Below are positions 17,762 to 25,970 of a stretch of 64,000 nt of DNA, one piece after another. Under the pieces are notes generated by a model that did no database searches, was not told the origin of the DNA, and was given only the letters and a program-made list of their open reading frames with translations. The position numbers were made by a program, and so were the translations under genes. The stretch is from Sinorhizobium fredii USDA 205 (GTDB taxonomy: Bacteria > Pseudomonadota > Alphaproteobacteria > Rhizobiales > Rhizobiaceae): NCBI RefSeq assembly GCF_001461695.1, contig NZ_AUTC01000066.1:62001-126000 (forward strand), given 5' to 3'. The number at the start of each line of letters is the position of its first letter. Within the stretch, counting starts at the first letter, position 1.

Positions 17762-19360
17762 ATGCCGATATTCCGTATCTTTCACATCGTCTACGTGGCC
17801 ATGGCGTTCGCACTGGGAACCGCCCTGCGGGGTCTTCGCCTTCTCCCCTCGAGTCCGCCCTCCTCCGAACGATTTCGCCTCAGTCTCGAACGCCTGGGCA
17901 CGACGTTTATCAAGTTCGGCCAGTCGCTCAGCATACGCCGGGACATAGTGCCAGATGACTACGTCGTCGCCTTGCAGAAATTGCAGGACCACGTCTCGGC
18001 CTTCCCGACGAGCGTCGCCGTGCAAGAGATCGAGCGCGGCCTTGGCCGGCCCGTAGCCAAGATGTTTGCCGAGTTCGAGGAGACACCGCTTGCTGCGGCG
18101 TCCGTCGCGCAGGTGCACGGCGCTCGCCTTCGGGACGGGCGGAGCGTCATCATCAAGGTTCGCCGACCCGGCCTGAAACGCCAGATCAATCAGGACATGC
18201 GTTCACTATTCTGGCTGGCGCGCGTGGCTGCGGTGATCATTTCTCGCCTGCGCCACTATCAGCCGCTGCGCATCGTCACGGAGATATGGACTAACCTCCT
18301 AAAGGAGATCGATTTTTGCCGCGAGGCAAGAAGCATCAGGCGCTTCGTGACGGCCTTCGCCGATTGGCCCACGCTCAAGATTCCGGACGTGGTCGACGAT
18401 CTGGTCTCGGAGACGGTGATCGTCCAGGAGCGAAGCCACGGCTTACGGATCGACGACGCATCCTTGAGATCGGACGGCCCTCGCCTCGCGGGAATCTTCG
18501 TCGATGCTTACCTGCATCAGATTTTCGTGTTGGGGGTCTTTCACGGCGATCCTCATCCGGGCAATCTCTTCGTCACCGGAGACGGGCGGATCTGCCTTCA
18601 CGATTTCGGAATCGTCGGATTTCTTGACCGGGCCATGCGCCGCAAGCTTGCCGCCTTTGCCATGGCCTTTGTTCGTCAGGACGCCGACTGGCTCCTCGAG
18701 GCTGCAATCGATCTCGGCATATTGGGCGGAGAACTGGACCGGAGCGAATTTCGCCGCGGCCTGGTGGAGATCATCGGCGACTATGCGGCGCTGCCGCTCA
18801 AGGACTGGTCGCTGGCAGAGGCGTTCCTGCGCGTGACGCGACTCGGACAGGCGCAAAACGTTTTTGTCCCGCTGGACCTCCTTATCCTGATGCGGGCGAT
18901 GTTTCTCGCCGAGCATACCGTCCGCATCCTCGATCCTGATTTTCAGCTTCTGGAAGCCCTGCAGACCAAGGCCCCTGGCGTATTGGAAGCGGCGATGAAG
19001 CAGGCCGATTGGGCAACCACGCTCAATCGCCTGAGGCTCGATGCAGCGGACACTGCGCGCGACCTGCCGTCGATGCTCAGCACATGGGTCCAACAGCTCG
19101 CTCGGGAAGGCAGCGGCCTGGGGCTTACTCTGCATGTGCGCGAACTCAAGGGCCTGCATGAAAAGCTTGAAAGGAGCAGCAACCGGTTCGTGCTCGGCCT
19201 CATTGCCTCAGGTCTCTTCGTGTCGGGGGCGCTGCTCATGGAAACTGCGGGACCGCGTATTTTCGGCGAGGTTCCGGTATTCGCGGCGGTCGCCTTTGCG
19301 CTCGCGCTTTGGTTCACGCTTCGCCTTCTGCGCGCGATTGCCCGCTCCGGCAGGCTCTGA
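17762..19360 (+). CDS. ABC1/UbiB-family atypical kinase
   Basis: The 532-residue protein has the UbiB hallmarks: KxGQ motif KFGQ (51-54), Ala-rich loop AAASVAQ (111-117), conserved Lys132 in [19 protein letters not shown], catalytic loop [11 protein letters not shown] and a DFG-type HDFGIVGF. Two transmembrane helices follow at the C-terminus (about 475-525), as in UbiB. Family members support ubiquinone biosynthesis as membrane-associated ATPases. This one lies away from ubi genes, so it is probably an accessory paralogue. It may be expressed with the small gene upstream and the SAM synthetase fragment downstream. Confidence 0.85.
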   Translation: MPIFRIFHIVYVAMAFALGTALRGLRLLPSSPPSSERFRLSLERLGTTFIKFGQSLSIRRDIVPDDYVVALQKLQDHVSAFPTSVAVQEIERGLGRPVAKMFAEFEETPLAAASVAQVHGARLRDGRSVIIKVRRPGLKRQINQDMRSLFWLARVAAVIISRLRHYQPLRIVTEIWTNLLKEIDFCREARSIRRFVTAFADWPTLKIPDVVDDLVSETVIVQERSHGLRIDDASLRSDGPRLAGIFVDAYLHQIFVLGVFHGDPHPGNLFVTGDGRICLHDFGIVGFLDRAMRRKLAAFAMAFVRQDADWLLEAAIDLGILGGELDRSEFRRGLVEIIGDYAALPLKDWSLAEAFLRVTRLGQAQNVFVPLDLLILMRAMFLAEHTVRILDPDFQLLEALQTKAPGVLEAAMKQADWATTLNRLRLDAADTARDLPSMLSTWVQQLAREGSGLGLTLHVRELKGLHEKLERSSNRFVLGLIASGLFVSGALLMETAGPRIFGEVPVFAAVAFALALWFTLRLLRAIARSGRL

Positions 19361-19422
19361 AGCCCAGGCGGCAAGCGGCAGTAGAATGCGTGACGTCGGT
19401 CTTAGGCGAAAGGAGATCAGCC

Positions 19423-19597
19423 ATGCTTGCGCTGACGATATCGGACCTTATCGTAGTGGATAATCCGGTCGAGATCGTGGAACGGAAAGGCCTGGGCCAC
19501 CCGGACACGATCTGCGACACCCTTGCCGAGACGCTTTCCCGCAATCTCTGCCGTCTCTACCAGCAGCGTTTCGGCCGCATTCTCCATCACAACGTAG
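19423..19597 (+). pseudogene. Archaeal-type S-adenosylmethionine synthetase, N-terminal fragment
   Basis: The frame starts at an ATG after AAAGGAGATCAGCC. It reads like the N-terminus of archaeal-type methionine adenosyltransferase: [17 protein letters not shown], then a helix, then FGRILHHNV. The family is about 400 residues; here the match stops at HHNV near 19594 and unrelated sequence follows, although the frame stays open to 19971. I read this as a truncation by deletion or recombination at about 19597. The fragment keeps part of the ATP/Mg site but cannot be active. Confidence 0.75.
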
Positions 19598-19783
19598 AAG
19601 TCTGTTTTCGTCCGAGCGATAGACGGACTCAACAAAGCTGCCCTTATCTGCAGAGGCGCTCTGAACCTTTGGGCAAAGATCGGCCGTCTGGGATTTTCGC
19701 GATCCCCAGAACTCGCGGACGGAGCGTCCGATCTTGCTTCATTGCTAGCGACTGCCGTTCACAGCGGCATTTCCCCAACGTAA
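19598..19783 (+). other. Unrecognised 61-codon open frame downstream of the SAM synthetase break
   Basis: Directly after the break, one plus-strand frame reads coherently from 19598 to a TAA at 19781 ([20 protein letters not shown] .. [14 protein letters not shown]). It has no start codon, so it is probably the 3' end of another gene joined here by the same rearrangement. The following 19784-20079, up to the virB11 stop, shows no gene or clear structure. Confidence 0.3.
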
Positions 19784-20079
19784 CCATCCGTGACAGAACG
19801 CGAAGATCGCAGGTCGAGCTGAATGACTGCCTTCCTAACGTCCGTCGCCTTGAGTGGCTTCGAACCGCAGGCCCCAATTTGGATGCAGGTGGTTCGTTCG
19901 GTGCAATGGCGGCTGAATGTGGGCAATTGCTTAACGCAGTTCCGGCGCAGAGTTTCCGGTCAAAGCTTTAGGCGGGGTGCAGACCAAAACCCCATCGCCG
20001 TCATCTCGCAAGATCATCTACGCAGGCGTAGCTGTCTTCTGGTCGTGGGCGGTAGTTGCTGACGCCGACGGAAGATGTG

Positions 20080-21069
20080 TCAGGCTCGAAAGTAGATTTC
20101 TGTTGCTCGAAACCGACCGTCCATTCGCTTGCATTGGACAATGACGTCGATCGAGACCCTCAACAATCGATCGATGTCTTCGCGATCCAAGTTACGTCCT
20201 CCTTCGGATTCCTTCACAAGCAGCGTCAACTGTTGGAAGGCGAGCTTGGCGGAATCGGCATGCACGGTCGTTATCGATCCGGGATGGCCGGAGTTGACAT
20301 TGCGGACATAGTAGAAGGCCGTGCCATCACGTAACTCTTGCAGCAAAATGCGGTCTGGCCGCATCCGGAGACAAGATTCCAGTAGTTCTTTGGGGCGGGC
20401 ACTCGAAAGTCCTTGGGCGCCTTTCGAATAGAACAGGCGCACGTGGTTGGGCTGCGGAATAACCAGCTCGGGGGTGTCCTCGATCGAAATGATCCGCTCA
20501 TGCTCCGGAATATGTTTGATCAGCGCTTTCGACAGCGTCGTCTTGGCCGATCCGGTTGCGCCTGAGATGATGATATTTTTCCGTGCGATGACGGCTTCCC
20601 GCAGAAAATCCTTGAAGCGACCGGTACGGTATAGTGCCAGCAAATTCTGTTCCTGCGTCGACGCCCGGTCGTTGGTCGCCCGCGTTTCGGAGAAAAACTC
20701 CCTCTGCTCCAAGTCGTCGAGCGTGAATTCGACCGAGGATGGCTTCCGGATGGTGATGCTGACCGTGTTTCTCGTGGTGGCCGGTGGAATGACGATCTGG
20801 ATTCGTTCGTCCCCCGGCAGGGTCGCCGACAGGATCGGCCGCGTTTCATCGATGGATTGGTTGGAAAAACTGGCCACGGCTCGGGCAAGGCGCATCAGTT
20901 TTTCGAAGGAAAGCTCCGGCAGATCATGGGTCCGCCACCCGCCGGCACCCTCAGTCAACACCTGCCCGGGCCGATTGACGATCACTTCGTAGAGCGACTT
21001 GTCATCGAGGAACGGCGCGAACGGAGAGAGCAGTTCACGAACGACCGTCGCGTCGGAACCTTCGGTCAT
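20080..21069 (-). CDS. virB11: Type IV secretion ATPase VirB11
   Basis: The 329-residue hexameric traffic ATPase is full length. It has Walker A GATGSAKT (170-177), SIEDTPEL after it, the Walker B/His-box region with DRILLQELRDGTAFYY, and GHPGSITTVHAD. It powers pilus assembly and substrate transfer at the inner membrane. It is the last gene of the virB operon and starts 10 bases after virB10. Confidence 0.93.
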   Translation of the reverse strand: MTEGSDATVVRELLSPFAPFLDDKSLYEVIVNRPGQVLTEGAGGWRTHDLPELSFEKLMRLARAVASFSNQSIDETRPILSATLPGDERIQIVIPPATTRNTVSITIRKPSSVEFTLDDLEQREFFSETRATNDRASTQEQNLLALYRTGRFKDFLREAVIARKNIIISGATGSAKTTLSKALIKHIPEHERIISIEDTPELVIPQPNHVRLFYSKGAQGLSSARPKELLESCLRMRPDRILLQELRDGTAFYYVRNVNSGHPGSITTVHADSAKLAFQQLTLLVKESEGGRNLDREDIDRLLRVSIDVIVQCKRMDGRFRATEIYFRA

Positions 21070-21079
21070 CGCCCTTACC

Positions 21080-22252
21080 CTACTTCGTCACGAGCGTTGA
21101 TCGCGGGCCGAAGTCGCCGAGCACCGCCCGGTCGAGGACCTTGTTCCTCGGCTCGGTCGCCCGCAATCTATAAACACCGGAAAAGTCGAGATCGCGCGCC
21201 ACGAAGATCGAGACGAGTTCACCCTGATGTTTGTTGAGCGTCGGCGGGATGTTGATCGATTGCTCGACAGCGATCGCCGCGGCCTGCTGGCCGGCGCTCG
21301 TCGTGTTCTGCGCGTCGACGTCGCTGTCCTGCAGCCGACTGTTCGCATAACTCGTGGCGTCGCCAACGATGGAAAGGAGAAGCGCACTTCCGAACCGCTC
21401 CCACCAATGCGTGTCGACATAGCCGTCTACGCCGGCGCGGCCGAGCGCATCCGTCGCCGGCGAGGCCAATGGGACGATGACGCCATTCGGGGTTTTCGCG
21501 CGGTTCCAGAGCACGAAGAGGCGCTTCTGTCCTCGCTGGAGGCCGCCGCGGTACTCGCCGAGAACTTGAGTGCCTTTTTCCATCAGCACGACCCGGCCAT
21601 TATCCGAGAGGACATCCCGGTTGATAACGCAGCTGGTGAAGCCGGGCTGATCCGACGCTAGTGCCGTTTCCAGGACGCAGGGTATCGAGGTTCCCATCGC
21701 AACGATGAAATTCCGGTTGCCGAGCGTGCCGGCGCGCGAGCCCTCAAGCCTGGTCGGTCGTAGCAACCCGTTGAACCTCTGTTCATCGACATTGGCCGTA
21801 TTCGGGCCCATCATGCTTCCATCGAACGGCACGAAATTGCTGTCCGCCGAAATGGGAGGATTTTCGGTGTCACGGTGCAATGTCGCGTTTTTCTGTCCGC
21901 CGCTATAGGCCATGACGGGCGCCCGCCGCGCCGAGTCGAGCAGTGGATCTTCCTCCTTGACCTCCTCGGTCACGATGGGGGTTGGTAGCTTCACTTCCGG
22001 CACTGGCTGAACGGGTTCCATTTTCTCCTTGGCCGGTTCGAAGTTCGTCGTTTGGCGGATGACCACCCGCTCCGGCTGGGCATTGTCCTGCCGTTTCCCT
22101 TCCCCGCTCATCGACCATAGGGCGAAGCCGACAAAGGCGACGACGGCAGCCGCAACCGCGCCGCGCTTCAGGACGGGATTGTTGTCGATCCTCCTGCCGG
22201 CAACCGTTTCGGCCCGCTCGCCGGGTATCCGGCTTTCGTCTTTCTGAACTAT
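21080..22252 (-). CDS. virB10: Type IV secretion core protein VirB10
   Basis: VirB10 spans the inner membrane and joins the outer-membrane core complex. The frame has a cytosolic N-terminus, one transmembrane helix (LKRGAVAAAVVAFVGFALWS), a proline-rich stretch and the C-terminal barrel with ALASDQPGFTSCVINRDV and VLVEKG-type segments. The first ATG (22111) falls after the transmembrane helix and would remove it. The correct start is upstream. A perfect AGGAGG lies 5 bases before an ATA codon at 22252-22250, with no ATG, GTG or TTG in frame nearby. I therefore propose a 390-residue protein starting at ATA, which suggests an ATG-to-ATA change. Confidence 0.8.
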   Translation of the reverse strand: MVQKDESRIPGERAETVAGRRIDNNPVLKRGAVAAAVVAFVGFALWSMSGEGKRQDNAQPERVVIRQTTNFEPAKEKMEPVQPVPEVKLPTPIVTEEVKEEDPLLDSARRAPVMAYSGGQKNATLHRDTENPPISADSNFVPFDGSMMGPNTANVDEQRFNGLLRPTRLEGSRAGTLGNRNFIVAMGTSIPCVLETALASDQPGFTSCVINRDVLSDNGRVVLMEKGTQVLGEYRGGLQRGQKRLFVLWNRAKTPNGVIVPLASPATDALGRAGVDGYVDTHWWERFGSALLLSIVGDATSYANSRLQDSDVDAQNTTSAGQQAAAIAVEQSINIPPTLNKHQGELVSIFVARDLDFSGVYRLRATEPRNKVLDRAVLGDFGPRSTLVTK

Positions 22253-22261
22253 GACAGCCTC

Positions 22262-23116
22262 CTATTGCGCCGCGCTGGCGTCGGTCTTCACAACCCGCTC
22301 GACCGACGGCGAGGTCGTATTGGTGTCCGGATTGATGCCGACGCGGTCGTAGGCCTCGTTGAAGACGCAGAGCACGTCCCCTCCCCTGCGCAGGATGAAC
22401 TTGCGGCTGATCGCGTGGACGAGAACCAGGTTGCCGTCGACAGACTTCGGAACCTGGCTCTCGCTGCCGTCCGAGTTCTCGATGTAGATGGCCGGCATTT
22501 CCTGGTTGCCAACGAAGGCAAAGGTCGTGACCTTGCCATTGTCGTAGACCGATTGTGGCTCCAGTGCCTGCGCCCCTTGCGCGGAGTAACGCCAGTTCCG
22601 AGGGCCATAAGCCTCGTGGATCGCCAGCACATTGTCGGCCTCCTTCGCCCCCGCGGCGATCGCTCGCGCCGCCGCCGCCTGGCGCCGGCGCTCGGCGTCG
22701 TCGGCGGGATAGCGGTACTTGACGTAGAAGTAGGTGTTTTGGCCGACCTCCACCTTGCCATCCCGCACCGTCAATTCCATCTGGTAGCTGCGGGTCGATC
22801 CGTCACGGCGGGTGGTCACGACGGAGATATTGGTGACCGGCTGATTTTCCCGCGGTTTGAGAAACAGGATGTTGCCCACCGGTGCGACCTCCCAGGCGAC
22901 ACTGTTGCCAAGCGCGACATGCGCGACCTCCTCGTCGGCCGCGAACTCGACCTGCACCGAGGAGCGCAGCGAACCGATGATGCGGGTGATGTTGTAGGGC
23001 TGGTAGTCGACGAAACGGATACGGTTGTCCTGCGACGCGCCGCGCGGAATTTCGAGGGCAGGCGCCGTGGAGGCGGAGACCGTAAGGAGGAGAGTGCAGA
23101 TGAAAATAGTCCGCAT
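22262..23116 (-). CDS. virB9: Type IV secretion core protein VirB9
   Basis: The 284-residue precursor starts at the ATG at 23116, which overlaps the virB8 stop. A signal peptide (MRTIFICTLLLTVSASTAPA) is followed by the N-terminal domain (RIRFVDYQPYNITRI) and the C-terminal O-layer domain (NGKVTTFAFVGNQEMPAIY). It forms the outer-membrane ring with VirB7 and VirB10. The frame stays open upstream to 23236 inside virB8, but that extension would hide the signal peptide. Confidence 0.9.
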   Translation of the reverse strand: MRTIFICTLLLTVSASTAPALEIPRGASQDNRIRFVDYQPYNITRIIGSLRSSVQVEFAADEEVAHVALGNSVAWEVAPVGNILFLKPRENQPVTNISVVTTRRDGSTRSYQMELTVRDGKVEVGQNTYFYVKYRYPADDAERRRQAAAARAIAAGAKEADNVLAIHEAYGPRNWRYSAQGAQALEPQSVYDNGKVTTFAFVGNQEMPAIYIENSDGSESQVPKSVDGNLVLVHAISRKFILRRGGDVLCVFNEAYDRVGINPDTNTTSPSVERVVKTDASAAQ

Positions 23117-23787
23117 CAGTTGATGGCCTCCGGATCGGCCCGGTATTCGCTGACCGCAAAACCGAGAGGGTTCACCAGCCGATCCGTCGATGACATCGGC
23201 GCGTTCACATAGGAGAAGGTGAGCGTCGCAACCCAATGGGTTGTCCGGACTTCTTCCCCGCGGGTGATCGTGCGCATAAATCGGACGGATACGACATTCG
23301 GATTGATCAGCGAGATCGAGGCAATGCTGATCCGCGCGGTGGCGCCGCGCCCATAGGTGTTCTGCGGCGACTCCGGATTGCTGCCGCGATAGAAGGCCGA
23401 AAACCGAGCCTGCTCCGGCTGCGTCGACAACAAGGCGACGGTGCGGAAATTTTCCTCCGCCTCGCTCCAGACATAGCCTTCGCGGCCCCGGACGTATTTC
23501 GCGGCGAAGTATTTGGTGACGGCTTCGTCGTAAGTGCCGGCCGTCGATGTCAGCGCCGAGACGACATCGACGATGCCCGTTGAATTGTCGACCCGCACGA
23601 CAAACGGTTCCACCGTTTTCAGCGGCGTGAGGCCGGCGACGGCGAAGATCGAAGCACCGGCAAGAATGCCGGCTACGGTGGCAACGGACCAGGCGATGCG
23701 CGCCGAGCGTTCGACCTGGATCATGCGGTCCTGATCGAAGCGTCGCGCCTTCTCGAAATATGTCTTGAGTTCATCTCCGGAGACCAT
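23116..23787 (-). CDS. virB8: Type IV secretion assembly protein VirB8
   Basis: VirB8 is a bitopic inner-membrane scaffold. The frame from the ATG at 23787 (MVSGDELKTYFEKARRFDQD) gives 223 residues, with a transmembrane helix at about 30-55 and a periplasmic VirB8/TrbF domain containing VVSALTSTAGTYDEAVTKYF and RFMRTI. An upstream in-frame extension to 23907 overlaps the VirB7 gene and is not needed. Confidence 0.9.
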   Translation of the reverse strand: MVSGDELKTYFEKARRFDQDRMIQVERSARIAWSVATVAGILAGASIFAVAGLTPLKTVEPFVVRVDNSTGIVDVVSALTSTAGTYDEAVTKYFAAKYVRGREGYVWSEAEENFRTVALLSTQPEQARFSAFYRGSNPESPQNTYGRGATARISIASISLINPNVVSVRFMRTITRGEEVRTTHWVATLTFSYVNAPMSSTDRLVNPLGFAVSEYRADPEAIN

Positions 23788-23791
23788 CGCG

Positions 23792-24067
23792 TCAACCCTC
23801 ACAAGGACGATAGGATGCGTCGATGTCGAGATGGGCAAAGGTGGGAGGTTCCTTGCCCTCGTCGACATACGCGGTGGCGACGGACTGAGACGCCGCCGGT
23901 CGCGCATCGGACTGTTTCTGTTTGAGGTTGCTATTGTCTTCCCACTGCCACATCGAACGATTGAGAGGACGGCGCGAATAGCCGTCGCATTTCGGGAGCG
24001 GATAGGTCAGCGATGCGCAGCCGCTTAAGGCGGCCGCCATGCAGAGCAGCGGAAATGTTCTGATCAT
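23792..24067 (-). CDS. virB7: VirB7-like lipoprotein of the type IV secretion system
   Basis: The 91-residue lipoprotein has a short signal peptide and a lipobox LSGC (14-17), then a Trp- and Asn-containing polar segment. Its place between virB6 and virB8 identifies it as VirB7, which anchors the outer-membrane core complex through VirB9. It is longer than the 45-60 residues of Agrobacterium or Brucella VirB7. Confidence 0.75.
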   Translation of the reverse strand: MIRTFPLLCMAAALSGCASLTYPLPKCDGYSRRPLNRSMWQWEDNSNLKQKQSDARPAASQSVATAYVDEGKEPPTFAHLDIDASYRPCEG

Positions 24068-24103
24068 TCCTGGAGAGCCTTTTTCTTGTTCGTGCGAAAA
24101 GCG

Positions 24104-25045
24104 TCATGATCCGGAGCCTTTCGAGGTGAAGGTTCGACCAACGGCTCGGGCGCCACGTCCGGCCGCACGGACGGTATGGGACGCCGCCCAGGCGAGCGTG
24201 CTTTCGTGGGCGTCGCGTGCGGCGCCGTAGCCGTAGGTCAACGACGCCCCGCCGGCGGCAAGCGCCGAGGCGATGTTGGGAAGCTGATAGAAGACATAGA
24301 GAGCGGCGAGGCAGATGGCGCAAAGCGCGATCGGCCGCATCAGCACGTCGCTATATCCCTCGATCGCCGTGAAGGTGGTGTCGATGCAAGTGATCAGCAG
24401 GGAGCCGACGGCGACGACGAGAACCTGAAGGATCACGAAGTTCGCAAGCTGGCCGATCCAGGCCTCGGTGAAGCGTCGCGTCGACTGGAACATTGCGAGC
24501 GCCACGAAAATCGGGCCGATCGCGAGCACGATGGCAAGCGCCAGACGCGCGTAAAGCGAAACGATGTAGCCGATTGCGGCGACGATGAAGCTCGCGCCGA
24601 TCACCATCATGCCGCCAACGCCGGTGACGATATCGACCGGCCAGGAGGCACGTGACCAGATATCGGTGGCTGAGGCCTGTCCCTTGTCGAGCAGGCTGTC
24701 GAAGGTCGATGCGCTCGGCGCCGTGCCGCTGTTCAGCGCCTGGGACACCTCGCGCGGAAGCACATCGAAGAAGATGTTGGTGACATAGGTCTGGTACTCG
24801 CCGGCGTTCTTCACCAGCATGACGATGATGGCGAGCTTGATCGCCCGAAATGCAAAGTCGAGGATCGGTTCCTGGACCGAGCCGCGAAGAACGAGATAGC
24901 CGTAGAGCACGATATAGAGGGTCACCGCTGCCGTCAGAGGGCCTGAGACCCACTCGGAGATGTTCGACGTTCCGGTGGAGATGAAGTTCTCCAGCGGTGT
25001 CTTGAACTGCTCGTCGACGAAGGCGAACACCTCATACATGGGCAT
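24104..25045 (-). CDS. virB6: Type IV secretion inner-membrane protein VirB6
   Basis: The 313-residue polytopic protein starts at the ATG at 25045 (MPMYEVFAFVDEQF) after GGGAGGTTG, overlapping the stop of the EexN-like gene. It has about six transmembrane helices with the conserved Trp/Pro segment SWPVDIVTGVGGMMVIG, and RLALAIVLAIGPIFVALAMF, typical of VirB6/TrbL. It contributes to the substrate path in the inner membrane. Confidence 0.9.
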   Translation of the reverse strand: MPMYEVFAFVDEQFKTPLENFISTGTSNISEWVSGPLTAAVTLYIVLYGYLVLRGSVQEPILDFAFRAIKLAIIVMLVKNAGEYQTYVTNIFFDVLPREVSQALNSGTAPSASTFDSLLDKGQASATDIWSRASWPVDIVTGVGGMMVIGASFIVAAIGYIVSLYARLALAIVLAIGPIFVALAMFQSTRRFTEAWIGQLANFVILQVLVVAVGSLLITCIDTTFTAIEGYSDVLMRPIALCAICLAALYVFYQLPNIASALAAGGASLTYGYGAARDAHESTLAWAASHTVRAAGRGARAVGRTFTSKGSGS

Positions 25046-25275
25046 CAACCTCCCAACGATTGCCGCATGCGCTGGAGCCGCAGCTTGCCGTCGGCGCTTT
25101 CCGCGTTTTGGCAAGTCGCGGTATCGCGGAGCTCTCCTGGATTGTTGCGGCACTTCGTGACGATGCTGGAAAGCAGCGCTTCGTCCGCCACCAGTTCTTC
25201 AACCGTGTAGGTCCGCTCCTGCTCCGAGCAGGCGGCCAGGCCAAACATCGTCAGAAGAAGCAGCGATCTTCTCAT
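25045..25275 (-). CDS. EexN-like entry-exclusion lipoprotein
   Basis: The 76-residue lipoprotein has a signal peptide with lipobox LAAC. The mature region YTVEELVADEALLSSIVTKC followed by RNNPGELRDTATCQNA is the pattern of EexN entry-exclusion proteins of conjugative plasmids. These proteins reduce uptake of a related plasmid into a cell that already carries it. It lies between virB5 and virB6, the usual place, and overlaps both neighbours by a few bases. Confidence 0.75.
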   Translation of the reverse strand: MRRSLLLLTMFGLAACSEQERTYTVEELVADEALLSSIVTKCRNNPGELRDTATCQNAESADGKLRLQRMRQSLGG

Positions 25276-25970
25276 TGCAGGGCCGCCTTGATCGCATCCA
25301 TGCGCTGGCGCCAGTCCTCGGCCTTGCGCTGTTCATCGACCTGAACCTGCGCCTGCTGCACCATGCGCAAGCCTTCCATCCGCAACACATCGGTCTGAAG
25401 GAAGGCCTGTTCGGCCTGAAGCCGAGCCTGCAGGTCGGCGATATCCTTGGCGTCGCCTGCCGTCGATATCTTCTCGCGCAGCTGGTCGATGCCGTCGATA
25501 CGCTTGGTCGCGGCATCATAAATCTGTTGGCCGAGGCTCATCTGACCGGCGTTCTTGTTCTGGATGCGCGAAAGCTCCTGCGCGTAGAAGTCGTCGGCGT
25601 TGGTTCGATAGGTCGTATTACCTTCGAGGAATTTTGAGGCTGAGTCAGCGAAGACGCCCGTACCGTTGGCCTTGAACAGGCCCTCGATGGCGCTGAAGTC
25701 CGCCGGCAGCGCTTTGCGAATGGCCGGATCGTTCAAGACGCTGGCAACATCTGCCATGTCGGTGAGCTTGTTGAGCGAACCGTAGAGCTGCTGTGCCTGC
25801 TCGATCTGCTGATTGAGCGCATCGAGTTGCGACTTGAGCTCAGCGATCGTCTCAATGTGCTTGGCGATCGCCGTCTGGTCGATCACCGGGATCCCCTGCC
25901 CTGCCGCACCGCTGGCGGAAAGGATGAGCACGGAGGCAATCGAAGCACAATGAAGTCGATAGGAAGCCAT
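25272..25970 (-). CDS. virB5: Type IV secretion minor pilin VirB5
   Basis: The 232-residue precursor starts at the ATG at 25970, overlapping the virB4 stop (TGATG). It has a signal peptide ending near SASGAAGQ, then a long helical domain rich in Gln (ELKSQLDALNQQIEQAQQLY) and a second helical bundle. It is the pilus-tip protein of the apparatus. Confidence 0.88.
   Translation of the reverse strand: MASYRLHCASIASVLILSASGAAGQGIPVIDQTAIAKHIETIAELKSQLDALNQQIEQAQQLYGSLNKLTDMADVASVLNDPAIRKALPADFSAIEGLFKANGTGVFADSASKFLEGNTTYRTNADDFYAQELSRIQNKNAGQMSLGQQIYDAATKRIDGIDQLREKISTAGDAKDIADLQARLQAEQAFLQTDVLRMEGLRMVQQAQVQVDEQRKAEDWRQRMDAIKAALQ

Noticed and set aside
21080..22111. virB10 starting at its first ATG
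   Set aside because: This would delete the transmembrane helix that VirB10 needs; upstream codons continue the protein to a ribosome-binding site.
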